Source: Burkholderia sp. Bp9142 (GTDB lineage Bacteria; Pseudomonadota; Gammaproteobacteria; Burkholderiales; Burkholderiaceae). From it: a stretch of 64,000 bases of DNA. The notes beneath the pieces were generated by a model that saw only the letters and a program-made list of their open reading frames with translations, had not been told where the DNA came from and did not search any database. Shown here piece after piece: positions 27,556 to 35,822 of the stretch. The position numbers and the translations under genes were made by a program. Location: assembly GCF_003853415.1 (NCBI RefSeq), contig NZ_QTPP01000002.1:186001-250000 (forward strand), given 5' to 3'. The number at the start of each line of letters is the position of its first letter. The first letter of the stretch is position 1.

Positions 27556-27572
27556 GATGTTGGTCTAACATC
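27556..27572. promoter_or_regulatory. LysR-type operator between the dehydrogenase and LysR genes
   Basis: GATGTT-GGTCT-AACATC is a perfect 6-5-6 palindrome containing the T-N11-A pattern of LysR boxes. It lies 30 bp before the LysR start and 68 bp before the dehydrogenase start, a placement typical of divergent LysR control. Confidence 0.75.
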
Positions 27573-27601
27573 AAAAGACTATTGATTGATTCAAGAATTG
27601 A

Positions 27602-28510
27602 ATGATTGAACTGAACCAGCTTCGCTGCTTCGTCGCCGTCGCCGAGGAACTGCATTTCGGGCGCGCGGCCAAGCGGCTCTTCATGACGCAGCCGCCGCTC
27701 AGCCGGCAGATCCAGCTGCTCGAGCACGCGCTCGGCATCGCGCTGCTCGAACGCAGCAGCCGGCAAGTCAGGCTGACCGCGGCCGGCGAGCGCTTTCTGC
27801 GCGATGCGCGGCATATCCTCGAGTTTTCCGCGCGAGCCGAACAGGCCGCGCAGCGCGTCGCGCACGGCGGGGCCGGCCGCATCACGCTCGGCTTCACGGC
27901 CGTGAGCGCGTACCGGATGATTCCGGTGCTGCTCGCGCATGCGGCGCACGCGCTGCCGGACGTCGATGTCGAATTGCGCGAAATGGTGTCGACCGTGCAG
28001 ATCGACGCGCTCGCGTCGCGCATGCTCGATGCGGGCTTCGTGCGCCAGCGCGCCGCGCGCCATCCGCTCGAATACCGGCTCGTGCAGCGCGAGCCGATGC
28101 TCGTCGCGGTCGCGCAGGGCGCACCGCTCGCCGCGTGCGAACGGATCGGCCCGGACGAACTCGACCGGCAGCCGTTCATCGCGTATTCGCCGAACGAGGG
28201 AAAGTACTTTCACGACATGATCTCGGGGATGTTCGCCGGCGCCGGGCGCTTGCCGAACTACCTGCATTACGTCGGGCAGACGCATACGATCCTCGGCCTG
28301 GTGCGCGCCGGGCTGGGTGCCGCGATGGTGCCGGCGTCGGCGCGCGAGCTGCACGTCGACGGCGTGGTGTTCCGTCCGCTCGCGGGCGTCGACGTGGCGG
28401 CCGAGCTGTATCTTGCGTGGCGCGCGGACAACGACAATCCGGCGCTGCCGGTGTTCAACGCGATGGTCGAGCAGTTTCTCGCGCGGGAGCAGGCTGGCGC
28501 GTCTACTTGA
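27602..28510 (+). CDS. LysR-family transcriptional regulator
   Basis: A 302-residue LysR protein opening M-I-E-L-N-Q-L-R-C-F-V-A-V-A-E-E-L-H-F-G-R-A-A-K-R-L. It has the classical F-M-T-Q-P-P-L-S-R-Q-I-Q-L-L-E recognition helix and the effector domain G-x-I-T-L-G-F-T-A-V-S-A. It belongs to the CatR/BenM-like aromatic or acid-sensing branch. It is divergent from the 2-hydroxyacid dehydrogenase-transporter operon across a palindromic box, so it very likely regulates that operon and itself. Confidence 0.9.
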   Translation: MIELNQLRCFVAVAEELHFGRAAKRLFMTQPPLSRQIQLLEHALGIALLERSSRQVRLTAAGERFLRDARHILEFSARAEQAAQRVAHGGAGRITLGFTAVSAYRMIPVLLAHAAHALPDVDVELREMVSTVQIDALASRMLDAGFVRQRAARHPLEYRLVQREPMLVAVAQGAPLAACERIGPDELDRQPFIAYSPNEGKYFHDMISGMFAGAGRLPNYLHYVGQTHTILGLVRAGLGAAMVPASARELHVDGVVFRPLAGVDVAAELYLAWRADNDNPALPVFNAMVEQFLAREQAGAST

Positions 28511-29163
28511 TACGCCAGCACGATGTGACAAGCTTTCAATCCGGAAGCTTGCCGTATCCGATGCCAAGCGATCCTGAGCGAGCGAGACAGGTCGCAGCCG
28601 GCGAATGCTTGCGATCCTGAAAGCGGCTTCGATGCCTGCTTCCCAACGCACGAACGCAGCGGTTCGCTGCACCGCGTCGACCGCTTGACGCTGCATGCCG
28701 GTCGGCGCACGATACGTCCGTGCATTTGGAGCGGGACGCGCCGGCCGCGCGTTCCTGCATCCGCGACGCGCAAAAGAACAACGATGAGCCTTCACGCACT
28801 CGTACCGGAATCCAGGCGCCGCATTCATCGGCGCGCCGGAGCAACGATCCTCCCGACGCCCGTCGCGTCACGTATCCGTCATCCCGTTTCGTACCGTGCA
28901 TCGGTACACTTTCCCGTCCGCGCGCTGGCAGCGACGACGAACGGCGCCGATCGGCACCGCCGCGTCGCGCGGCAGCCTGCCGCGCCCGAATACCGTATCG
29001 CACATGACGCTACACCGGCGTCTCGTGACGCCGCCGGCGCCCGTCCACGCATCGCGCCGCCGCCTGTCCCGCACGCGCGGCGGCGCCGGAGTCCGAAGCA
29101 TTTCGATCGAGCATGGCGCAGCACACGCACGCAGTTCAGTTCGAGGTTCAAGGAGAGAAACTC
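28511..29163. other. 653-bp region without a supported gene
   Basis: Open frames here lack ribosome binding sites and family features. Two structures stand out: CAAGCTT/AAGCTTG arms at 28529-28551 just after the LysR stop, and a perfect GTACCG-TGCAT-CGGTAC palindrome at 28891-28907. AAGGAG at 29150-29155 is the ribosome binding site of the next gene. The length leaves room for a long leader or a small RNA; neither is demonstrated. Confidence 0.45.
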
Positions 29164-29940
29164 ATGTCGCAGCTTTCGAATGAAGCAAACGGCAGTTCGG
29201 GGAGTGGCAAGGCAAGGCTGATCAAATGGGCGATCATCATCGCCGGCGTCGCGATCGCGGCACCGGCCGCGCTGTTCATCCTGAAGGGGATGGTCGCGCT
29301 GATCACGGCGGCCGTGATCGGCCTCGGCGCGATCTATTTCGCGCCGGTCGTCGCGATGAAGTTCGCGAACCAGAAGGTGAATATGATCGTCGACGAAGCG
29401 CAGTCGAATCCGATCGAGACGCTGATCAACCAGCTCGCGGAAAAGCGCCAGGCGGCGCAGAAATTCGCGGACAGCATCACCGCGTTCCGCACCGAGGTGA
29501 AGAACTTCGAGAACAAGACCGAGCTGTTCGAGAAGCAGTATCCGGACGATGCGCCTCGCTTTCGCGCGCAGCTCGACACGATGAAGCAGCTGCTCGCGTT
29601 CCGCGAAGGCCGCTACAAGCAGGTGCAGGCCGAACTGAAGAATTTCGCGGCGGCGATCGACCGCGCGAAGGCAATGTGGGACATGTCGCAGGCGGCGCAG
29701 CAGATGAACAAGCTCGCGGGCCGGCAGACGGCCGACACGTTCGAGCAGATCAAGACCGACGTGGCCGTCGATTCGGTGATGCGCTCGGTCAACAAGGCGT
29801 TCTCCGAAATGGAGACGTCGCTGCTGGATAACCCCGAGGTCAAGCAGGCGCAGCAGCAGGCGGTGATGAACGGCGCGCCCGCCCCCGTGCCCGGCCCCGA
29901 TGCGGCACACACAGCCGCATTGCCGTCGAAGCAACGATAA
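29164..29940 (+). CDS. Membrane-anchored coiled-coil protein of unknown function
   Basis: A 258-residue protein. The ATG at 29164 is chosen because AAGGAG lies 8 bp upstream; an in-frame ATG at 29113 has none. Two adjacent hydrophobic helices (about 20-40 and 42-65) anchor it, and the remaining 190 residues are highly charged, helical and Gln/Ala-rich with heptad-like spacing. I recognise no catalytic motif. The shape recalls PspA/LemA-like membrane-associated coiled coils, but sequence identity to them is not evident. It is 20 bp before the solute-binding/LysM gene, so the two probably act together at the inner membrane. Confidence 0.8.
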   Translation: MSQLSNEANGSSGSGKARLIKWAIIIAGVAIAAPAALFILKGMVALITAAVIGLGAIYFAPVVAMKFANQKVNMIVDEAQSNPIETLINQLAEKRQAAQKFADSITAFRTEVKNFENKTELFEKQYPDDAPRFRAQLDTMKQLLAFREGRYKQVQAELKNFAAAIDRAKAMWDMSQAAQQMNKLAGRQTADTFEQIKTDVAVDSVMRSVNKAFSEMETSLLDNPEVKQAQQQAVMNGAPAPVPGPDAAHTAALPSKQR

Positions 29941-29960
29941 CTTCCTGCAGGCACGCAACC

Positions 29961-31100
29961 ATGAAAAAACTTCTCGGTGCAATCGCGTTTCTGGTGGTGC
30001 TCGTCGGCGTCTGGATCGTCCATCAGGGCGGCCTGTCGACACTGATTCCCGCGCACGACCACGACACGGCTCCGGGCGCGACGTCCGCGCAGTCGGCCGA
30101 CGCGGGCCAGCCGGCGCAGCCGTCGGCATCGGGCAACGTGGTGCCGGCCGGCTTCACGCCGCAGGCCAGCACGCTGAAATCGATCGCCGAAAACGGCATC
30201 GTGCGGATCTCGGTGCAGAATCCGAGCGAGCCGTTCTTCGGCGAGGACAAGGGCGCGCCGCGCGGCTTCAACGTCGAGTTCGCGCGGCTGCTGTTCGCGG
30301 ATCCGTCGTTCTCGCACGGCGGCAAGCCGGTCGTCGTCGATACGCGTCACGAAGTCGACACGTACCCGGGCGTGCCGAAGCAACTGCTCGACACCGACGC
30401 GAAGGGCAATCATGTCGTCGACGTCGCGATGGACGGGCTGACGTTCCCGGACAACACGCCGGCGGGCGTTGTCTACTCGGTGCCGTACGTCGACGATTTC
30501 GGCTATTCGCTGATCGTGCGGCAAGGCGCCGCGATCCGCTCGGCCGACGACCTGGTCGGCAAGACGGTCGGCATCCTGAAGGGCGACCCGGATGTGCGTG
30601 CGTTCGTCACGCGTCAGTATCCGAACGTCCGGTTCGTCGAGGTCGACGATTCCGATCCGGCATTCATCGCGAAGAGCCTCGACGGCCATGCGGTCGACGC
30701 GTTCATCTACGACTACCCGTTCGCGGTCAGTTCGATCAAGGGCACCGACCTGAAGTTCGCGGTGACCAAGCTCGACGGCTCGAACATCGCTTACAAGATC
30801 GGCGTGCGCGCCGACGACCAGGATCTGCTGATCTACCTGAACGCCGCGATCGCGAAGCTCAAGCAGTCGCCGCAGTATCTCGACCTGCTGCGCAAGTATT
30901 TCGTCAGCGACCAGACGATGACGACCGCAGCCGCGTCGGGCGAGCACACGTACGTGGTGAAGGCGGGCGATACGCTGAACATGATCGCGGCGAGCAAGCT
31001 CGGCAGCGGCCAGCGCTATCGCGAGATCCAGCGCCGCAACAACCTCGCGAACCCGAACCTGATCCTGGCCGGCCAGCATCTGGTGATTCCGGTCCGCTAG
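29961..31100 (+). CDS. Solute-binding domain (SBP_bac_3) fused to C-terminal LysM domain
   Basis: A 379-residue protein with an N-terminal hydrophobic anchor (about 5-22) and no clean cleavage site, then an Ala/Pro/Ser-rich linker. A family 3 periplasmic binding domain follows (about 70-315; S-I-A-E-N-G-I-V-R-I-S-V, then G-F-N-V-E-F-A-R-L-L, then D-L-V-G-K-T-V-G-I-L-K-G). It ends with a LysM domain (about 330-378; H-T-Y-V-V-K-A-G-D-T-L-N-M-I-A, ending H-L-V-I-P-V). LysM binds peptidoglycan. Family 3 domains bind amino acids or opines, or form the sensor or regulatory lobe of lytic transglycosylases. No ABC permease or ATPase is nearby, so it is unlikely to be a transport component. It more likely senses or holds a ligand at the cell wall with its coiled-coil partner. 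Confidence 0.85.
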   Translation: MKKLLGAIAFLVVLVGVWIVHQGGLSTLIPAHDHDTAPGATSAQSADAGQPAQPSASGNVVPAGFTPQASTLKSIAENGIVRISVQNPSEPFFGEDKGAPRGFNVEFARLLFADPSFSHGGKPVVVDTRHEVDTYPGVPKQLLDTDAKGNHVVDVAMDGLTFPDNTPAGVVYSVPYVDDFGYSLIVRQGAAIRSADDLVGKTVGILKGDPDVRAFVTRQYPNVRFVEVDDSDPAFIAKSLDGHAVDAFIYDYPFAVSSIKGTDLKFAVTKLDGSNIAYKIGVRADDQDLLIYLNAAIAKLKQSPQYLDLLRKYFVSDQTMTTAAASGEHTYVVKAGDTLNMIAASKLGSGQRYREIQRRNNLANPNLILAGQHLVIPVR

Positions 31101-31146
31101 CCGCGGCGTGAAGCAGGGAAGGTGTGGCCGTGCAGGTGAAGTGATG

Positions 31147-31183
31147 CGCGCGGCACGGCGGAAACGATCCGTCGTGCCGCGCG
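31147..31183. terminator. Bidirectional hairpin between convergent genes
   Basis: CGCGCGGCACG (31147-31157) pairs with 31173-31183 over 11 bp, with a further short GG/CC pairing inside. It lies between the rightward LysM-fusion gene and the leftward antiporter gene. It lacks a real U tract. Confidence 0.6.
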
Positions 31184-31193
31184 TTGATGGACA

Positions 31194-32282
31194 TCAGTGG
31201 GTGATCGACAGGAACAGGTAGGCCGCGAACAGCGACAGGTGCACGACGCCGTGCAGCACCGTCGTGCGTCCCTGGCTGAGCGTCAGCGTGCTGACGAGCA
31301 GCGTGAGCGACAGCAGCACGGTTTCCATCGCGCCGATGCCGAGCGTGAGCGGCTGGCCGACCCAGATGAACACGGCCGCGACGGTCGGGATCGTGAGCCC
31401 GATGCTCGCGAGCGCCGAACCGAGCGCCAGGTTCATGCTGGTCTGCAGGCGGTTCGCGCGCGCGGCGGTGACGGCCGCGAGCCCTTCGGGCAGCAGCACG
31501 AGCGCGGCGATCACGATGCCGACCGCCGCTTCGGGCGCGCCGAGCTTCCTCACTGCATGCTCGACGGCCGGCGACAGCAGCTTCGCGAGCAGCACGACCG
31601 CGACGAGGCTCGCGAACAGCAGCACGAGGCTGATCAACGCGGTGCGGCCGCTCGGCGGCGCCGCGTGCACCGATTCGTTCGCGCTGTCGTGCTCGGTGAG
31701 GAAGTAGTCGCGGTGGCGCACGGTCTGCACGAATACGAATGCGCCGTACAGCACGAGCGACGATGCGCCGGCGAACGCGAGCTGCGATTTCGAGAAGAAC
31801 GGGCCCGGCGCCGCGTTGAGGTAGTTCGGCATCACGAGCGACAGCACCGACAGCGACGCGAGCACCGCGAGCGCCTTGCTCGCGCCGCGCCCCTGGAAAT
31901 CCTGTTCGCCGTGCTTCCATGCACCGACCAGCAGGCAGAGGCCGACGATGCCGTTGCAGATGATCATCACGGCGGCGAACACGGTATCGCGCGCGAGGCC
32001 CGATTTCTCGGGGCCGGCGCCGAGCATCACCGACACGATCAGCGCGACTTCGATGACGGTCACGGCGACCGCGAGCACGAGCGTGCCGAATGGCTCGCCG
32101 ACGCGGTGCGCGACGACTTCGGCATGATGGACGGCGGCGAACACGGCGCCGGCGAGCGCGGCGGCGAACACTGCGATGACGAGGCCTTCGGCCGGCACGA
32201 CGCGCGACAGCGCGAGTACCAGCCAGGCGGCAAGCGGGGCCCAGAGGGTCCAGCGCGGGAGCTGGTTGGACGAGAGCGGCAT
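31194..32282 (-). CDS. chaA: ChaA-like Ca2+(Na+)/H+ antiporter
   Basis: A 362-residue inner-membrane cation/proton antiporter of the CaCA superfamily with about eleven helices. The duplicated CaCA signatures are visible: G-E-P-F-G-T-L-V-L-A-V-A-V-T-V-I-E-V-A-L near residue 70 and L-P-E-G-L-A-A-V-T-A-A-R-A-N-R-L-Q, then N-L-A-L-G-S-A-L-A-S-I-G-L-T near 280-310. The paired glutamates in the two repeats are the expected ion-binding residues. The ATG at 32282 follows AGGGA; a much longer upstream frame is rich in Pro/Arg and not credible. It probably exports Ca2+, Na+ or K+ at alkaline pH. Confidence 0.9.
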   Translation of the reverse strand: MPLSSNQLPRWTLWAPLAAWLVLALSRVVPAEGLVIAVFAAALAGAVFAAVHHAEVVAHRVGEPFGTLVLAVAVTVIEVALIVSVMLGAGPEKSGLARDTVFAAVMIICNGIVGLCLLVGAWKHGEQDFQGRGASKALAVLASLSVLSLVMPNYLNAAPGPFFSKSQLAFAGASSLVLYGAFVFVQTVRHRDYFLTEHDSANESVHAAPPSGRTALISLVLLFASLVAVVLLAKLLSPAVEHAVRKLGAPEAAVGIVIAALVLLPEGLAAVTAARANRLQTSMNLALGSALASIGLTIPTVAAVFIWVGQPLTLGIGAMETVLLSLTLLVSTLTLSQGRTTVLHGVVHLSLFAAYLFLSITH

Positions 32283-32777
32283 GGACGGTTTCCCTATGCG
32301 AGTGGCGGCGCGCGACGCGCCGTCACGGGTTGACGAAGTCCGGCCGGATAATCCGCCGAACGAGAACGATGAAGCTGACGGGCGGCAGCGCGCAATGGTG
32401 CTGCCTCGGGTTCGCCGCCATGAGGCGGCGAGGGGCGCGGGCGGGCCGAAGCCCGTCGCTGGATGAAACGGTTCGATGCGACCGGGTGCCGATGGCGGCG
32501 CACGTGGATGTGGCGGCAGGCGGCCCGGCAGTCCGGAACCGACCCCGCAAGGGCGGCGTGCGAAGGGCGGCAGCGGCGGCGTGACACGCGGTTTCCCCCT
32601 GAAATCCGGCGGTTTGTCGAATTTTATCAGGCGTTCGGGGGTCGCTATCCCATATTCGAACACTTTCATTGACCTTTCGGTTTACAAAAAGTGCCCCGAT
32701 CATCCGATTTTTTTGCTTTTGCAGATTTCGTAATGGTCTCTTGCACGACAAATTCGGGCTCGCCCTGACATAAATCT
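32283..32777. other. Intergenic region between chaA and the paa-type operon
   Basis: No gene is supported. The right half (about 32620-32780) is unusually AT-rich and T-tract-rich for this genome, consistent with a promoter region. The recognised element is the PaaR-type operator and -10 at its right end, annotated separately. Confidence 0.5.
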
Positions 32778-32798
32778 ACCGACCGGTCGGTTTATAAT
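32778..32798 (+). promoter_or_regulatory. PaaR-type operator overlapping the promoter of the paa-type operon
   Basis: ACCGACCGGTCGGT (32778-32791) is a perfect 14-bp palindrome identical to the consensus I recall for TetR-family PaaR repressors of beta-proteobacterial phenylacetate genes. It is followed directly by a perfect -10, TATAAT (32793-32798). The bound repressor would block RNA polymerase. PaaR is released by phenylacetyl-CoA. No paaR gene is in the window. Confidence 0.85.
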
Positions 32799-32833
32799 AG
32801 CTCGCACTTCCACTTCATGACGGATCGCAAGCG

Positions 32834-34387
32834 ATGGCTGTTTCTTCTGCACATTCGGTGAATTCGGGCGCGCTGGCGCCGACGGCGGCCGTCGGCGTGA
32901 TCGGCGCGGGCGCGATGGGCGCGGGCATCGCGCAGGTCGCGGCAGCGGCCGGTCATGCGGTGCTGCTGTACGACCTGAACGAGGCGGCGTGCGACAAGGC
33001 GCTCGCCGGCATCCGCGCGCAGTTCGCGCGGCTCGCGGAGAAGGGCCGGATGGACCCGGCGCAGGCCGACGCGGCCGGCAGCCGGATCCGCGCGGTGCGC
33101 GCGCTGGCCGATTTCGCCGGCGCCGCGCTGATCGTCGAGGCGGCGGCCGAGCGGCTCGACGTGAAGCGCGAGATCTTCGCGACGCTCGAACGTCATGTCG
33201 ACGATACCTGCATGCTGGCGACCAACACGTCGTCGATCTCGATCACGTCGATCGCGGCCGGGCTGCGCGCGCCGCAGCGCGTGGCCGGCCTGCATTTCTT
33301 CAATCCGGCGCCGCTGATGGCGCTCGTCGAGGTGGTCAGCGGGCTTGCGACCGCGCCGGAAGTCGCGCAGGCGCTGTACGACACGGCCGCCGCGTGGGGC
33401 AAGCGGCCGGTGCTGGCGAAATCGACGCCGGGCTTCATCGTGAACCGCGTCGCGCGGCCGTATTACGCGGAGGCGCTGCGCGTGCTGAACGAGCAGGGCG
33501 GCACGCCGGCCTCGATCGACGCGGTGATGCGCGAGGCCGGCGGCTTCCGGATGGGGCCGTTCGAGCTGATGGACCTGATCGGCCACGACGTGAACTTCGC
33601 GGTGACCGAGTCGGTATTTCGCGCGTACTTCAACGATCCGCGCTACACGCCGTCGCTGATCCAGCAGGAGCTCGTGAACGCAGGCTTTCTCGGTCGCAAG
33701 TCGGGACGCGGCTTCTATTCGTATGCGGACGGCGCGGCGCCACCCGCGCCCGAGCTCGAAGCGCCGCGTGCCGCGCCGGCCGACGTCGCGCTGTTTGCGC
33801 AGGACGGTCCGGCCGCCGCGCTGCATGCACGCTTCGCCGAACGCATCGCGGGTGCGCGGCACGACGGCGCGCATGCCGACGAACTGCTTGCCGTGGCCGG
33901 CCGCGCGTCGATCGCGCTGACGGATGGCCGCACCGCGACGGTGCGCGCCGCGCAAACCGGCGTGACAGATCTCGTGCTCGTCGACCTCGCGCGCGATTAC
34001 GCGCAGGCCGGGCTCGTCGCGCTGACGCGCGCGCTGCAGTGCAGCGACGCCGCCTACGCGGAGGCGGTCGGGCTGTTCCAGCACGCCGGTTTCCGCGTCG
34101 TCGGCGTCGCCGACGTGCCGGGCATGGTTGCGATGCGCACCGTCGCGATGCTCGCGAACGAGGCGGCCGACACGGTCAACCAGGGCGTGTGCTCGCCCGC
34201 CGATCTCGATCTCGCGATGGAGAAGGGCGTGAACTACCCGTGCGGCCCGCTCGCGTGGGCCGATGCGATCGGCATCGGCCGCGTGCAGCGCGTGCTGTCG
34301 AACCTGGCGGCGAGCTACGGCGAGGACCGCTACCGCGTGTCGCCGCGCATCGCCGCGCTGCACGCCGCCGGCCGCACGTTCCGCTAG
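32834..34387 (+). CDS. paaH: 3-hydroxyacyl-CoA dehydrogenase PaaH
   Basis: A 517-residue cytosolic NAD-dependent dehydrogenase. In phenylacetate degradation it oxidises 3-hydroxyadipyl-CoA to 3-oxoadipyl-CoA. The NAD-binding motif G-A-G-A-M-G-A-G-I-A-Q is near residue 22. Then come N-T-S-S-I-S-I-T and H-F-F-N-P-A-P-L-M with the catalytic His, and P-G-F-I-V-N-R-V-A-R-P-Y-Y. A second 3HCDH C-terminal domain closes the protein (about 410-510), giving the double-domain length typical of PaaH. It is the first gene after the PaaR operator and precedes paaK by 59 bp. Confidence 0.93.
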   Translation: MAVSSAHSVNSGALAPTAAVGVIGAGAMGAGIAQVAAAAGHAVLLYDLNEAACDKALAGIRAQFARLAEKGRMDPAQADAAGSRIRAVRALADFAGAALIVEAAAERLDVKREIFATLERHVDDTCMLATNTSSISITSIAAGLRAPQRVAGLHFFNPAPLMALVEVVSGLATAPEVAQALYDTAAAWGKRPVLAKSTPGFIVNRVARPYYAEALRVLNEQGGTPASIDAVMREAGGFRMGPFELMDLIGHDVNFAVTESVFRAYFNDPRYTPSLIQQELVNAGFLGRKSGRGFYSYADGAAPPAPELEAPRAAPADVALFAQDGPAAALHARFAERIAGARHDGAHADELLAVAGRASIALTDGRTATVRAAQTGVTDLVLVDLARDYAQAGLVALTRALQCSDAAYAEAVGLFQHAGFRVVGVADVPGMVAMRTVAMLANEAADTVNQGVCSPADLDLAMEKGVNYPCGPLAWADAIGIGRVQRVLSNLAASYGEDRYRVSPRIAALHAAGRTFR

Positions 34388-34446
34388 CCGCTGGCCCCAT
34401 TACCCCGATCACGATAACGACATCACTCCATTGGAGGAGCACCCCG

Positions 34447-35769
34447 ATGACTCACCCGACGCACCCCGCCGCCGCCCTCGATCCGATCGAGACCGCCAGC
34501 CGCGACGAACTGCAGGCGCTGCAGCTCGAGCGCCTCAAGTGGTCGCTGCGCCACGCGTACGACAACGTCCCGCACTATCGCCGGACGTTCGACGCGGCGG
34601 GCGTGCACCCGGACGACCTGACGACGCTCGCCGATCTCGCGAAATTCCCGTTCTCGACCAAGAACGACCTGCGCGACAACTATCCGTTCGGGCTGTTCGC
34701 GGTGCCGCGCGAGCAGGTCGTGCGCGTGCATGCGTCGAGCGGCACGACCGGCAAGCCGACGGTGGTCGGCTACACGGCGCGCGACATCGACACGTGGGCG
34801 AACGTGACCGCGCGTTCGATCCGCGCGGCCGGCGGCCGCCCCGGCGACACGCTGCACAACGCGTTCGGCTACGGGCTCTTCACGGGCGGCCTCGGGATTC
34901 ACTACGGCGCGGAGCGGCTCGGCTGCATGGTCGTGCCGATGTCGGGCGGGCAGACCGAGAAGCAGGTGCAGCTGATCCGCGATTTCGAGCCGAAGATCAT
35001 CCTGGTCACGCCGTCGTACATGCTGAACCTGATCGACGAGATGGTGCGGCAGGGAATGGACCCGGCCAAGTCGTCGTTGAAGATCGGCATCTTCGGCGCG
35101 GAACCGTGGACGCAGGCGCTGCGCGAGGAAGTGGAGACGCGCGTGGGCATCGACGCGCTCGACATCTACGGGCTGTCGGAAGTGATGGGCCCCGGCGTCG
35201 CGTGCGAATGCGTCGAGACGAAGGACGGCCCGGTGATCTGGGAAGACCACTTCTATCCGGAGATCATCGATCCCGCGACCGGCGAAGTGCTGCCGGACGG
35301 CAGCGAGGGCGAGCTCGTGTTCACGTCGCTGACGAAGGAGGCGATGCCGGTGATCCGCTACCGCACGCGCGACCTCACCGCGCTGCTGCCGCCGACCGCG
35401 CGCGCGATGCGCCGGCTCGCGAAGATCACGGGCCGCTCGGACGACATGCTGATCGTGCGCGGTGTGAACGTGTTCCCGAGCCAGATCGAGGAAATCGTCG
35501 TCGCGCAGACGAAGCTGTCGGGGCAGTTCCAGATCACGATCTCGCGCGACGGCCACATGGACCGGCTCGATCTCGCGGTCGAACTGCGCTCCGAGGCCGC
35601 CGCGTGCGTGACCGACGGCGAGCGCGCGGCGATCGCGCGCGAGCTGCAGCACCGGATCAAGACGATGATCGGCGTGTCGGCCGGCGTGACCGTGCTGGCC
35701 GCGGGCGGCATTCCCGCGAGCGCGACCGGCAAGGCCCGGCGCGTGATCGACCGCCGGCAGGCCGCCTGA
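34447..35769 (+). CDS. paaK: Phenylacetate-CoA ligase
   Basis: A 440-residue adenylate-forming enzyme that activates phenylacetate to phenylacetyl-CoA with ATP, the entry step of the aerobic hybrid pathway and the source of the PaaR inducer. The start at 34447 follows GGAGGA. Motifs include the P-loop-like S-S-G-T-T-G-K-P-T near residue 100, Y-G-L-S-E-V-M-G-P-G-V near 240, Y-R-T-R-D-L near 310 and R-G-V-N-V-F-P-S-Q-I-E near 340. The C-terminus has the lysine segment A-S-A-T-G-K-A-R-R. Length and motifs fit PaaK well. Confidence 0.95.
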   Translation: MTHPTHPAAALDPIETASRDELQALQLERLKWSLRHAYDNVPHYRRTFDAAGVHPDDLTTLADLAKFPFSTKNDLRDNYPFGLFAVPREQVVRVHASSGTTGKPTVVGYTARDIDTWANVTARSIRAAGGRPGDTLHNAFGYGLFTGGLGIHYGAERLGCMVVPMSGGQTEKQVQLIRDFEPKIILVTPSYMLNLIDEMVRQGMDPAKSSLKIGIFGAEPWTQALREEVETRVGIDALDIYGLSEVMGPGVACECVETKDGPVIWEDHFYPEIIDPATGEVLPDGSEGELVFTSLTKEAMPVIRYRTRDLTALLPPTARAMRRLAKITGRSDDMLIVRGVNVFPSQIEEIVVAQTKLSGQFQITISRDGHMDRLDLAVELRSEAAACVTDGERAAIARELQHRIKTMIGVSAGVTVLAAGGIPASATGKARRVIDRRQAA

Positions 35770-35822
35770 ACTTCGCCACCGAGTTTCGCCATTCCCTGTT
35801 CTACCCCGAGGAAACCTGTTCG

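Noticed and set aside
28529..28551. CAAGCTT/AAGCTTG hairpin after a LysR gene as a terminator
   Set aside because: The stem is short, the loop is long and no U tract follows; kept only as a note in the intergenic entry.
28536..29003. A 155-residue minus-strand frame in the gap after the LysR gene
   Set aside because: Low-complexity Arg/Ala/Ser composition, no ribosome binding site, no recognisable domain.
29961..31100. Solute-binding/LysM protein considered as an ABC transporter subunit
   Set aside because: No permease or ATPase genes nearby, and a LysM domain plus uncleaved anchor do not suit a free periplasmic binding protein.
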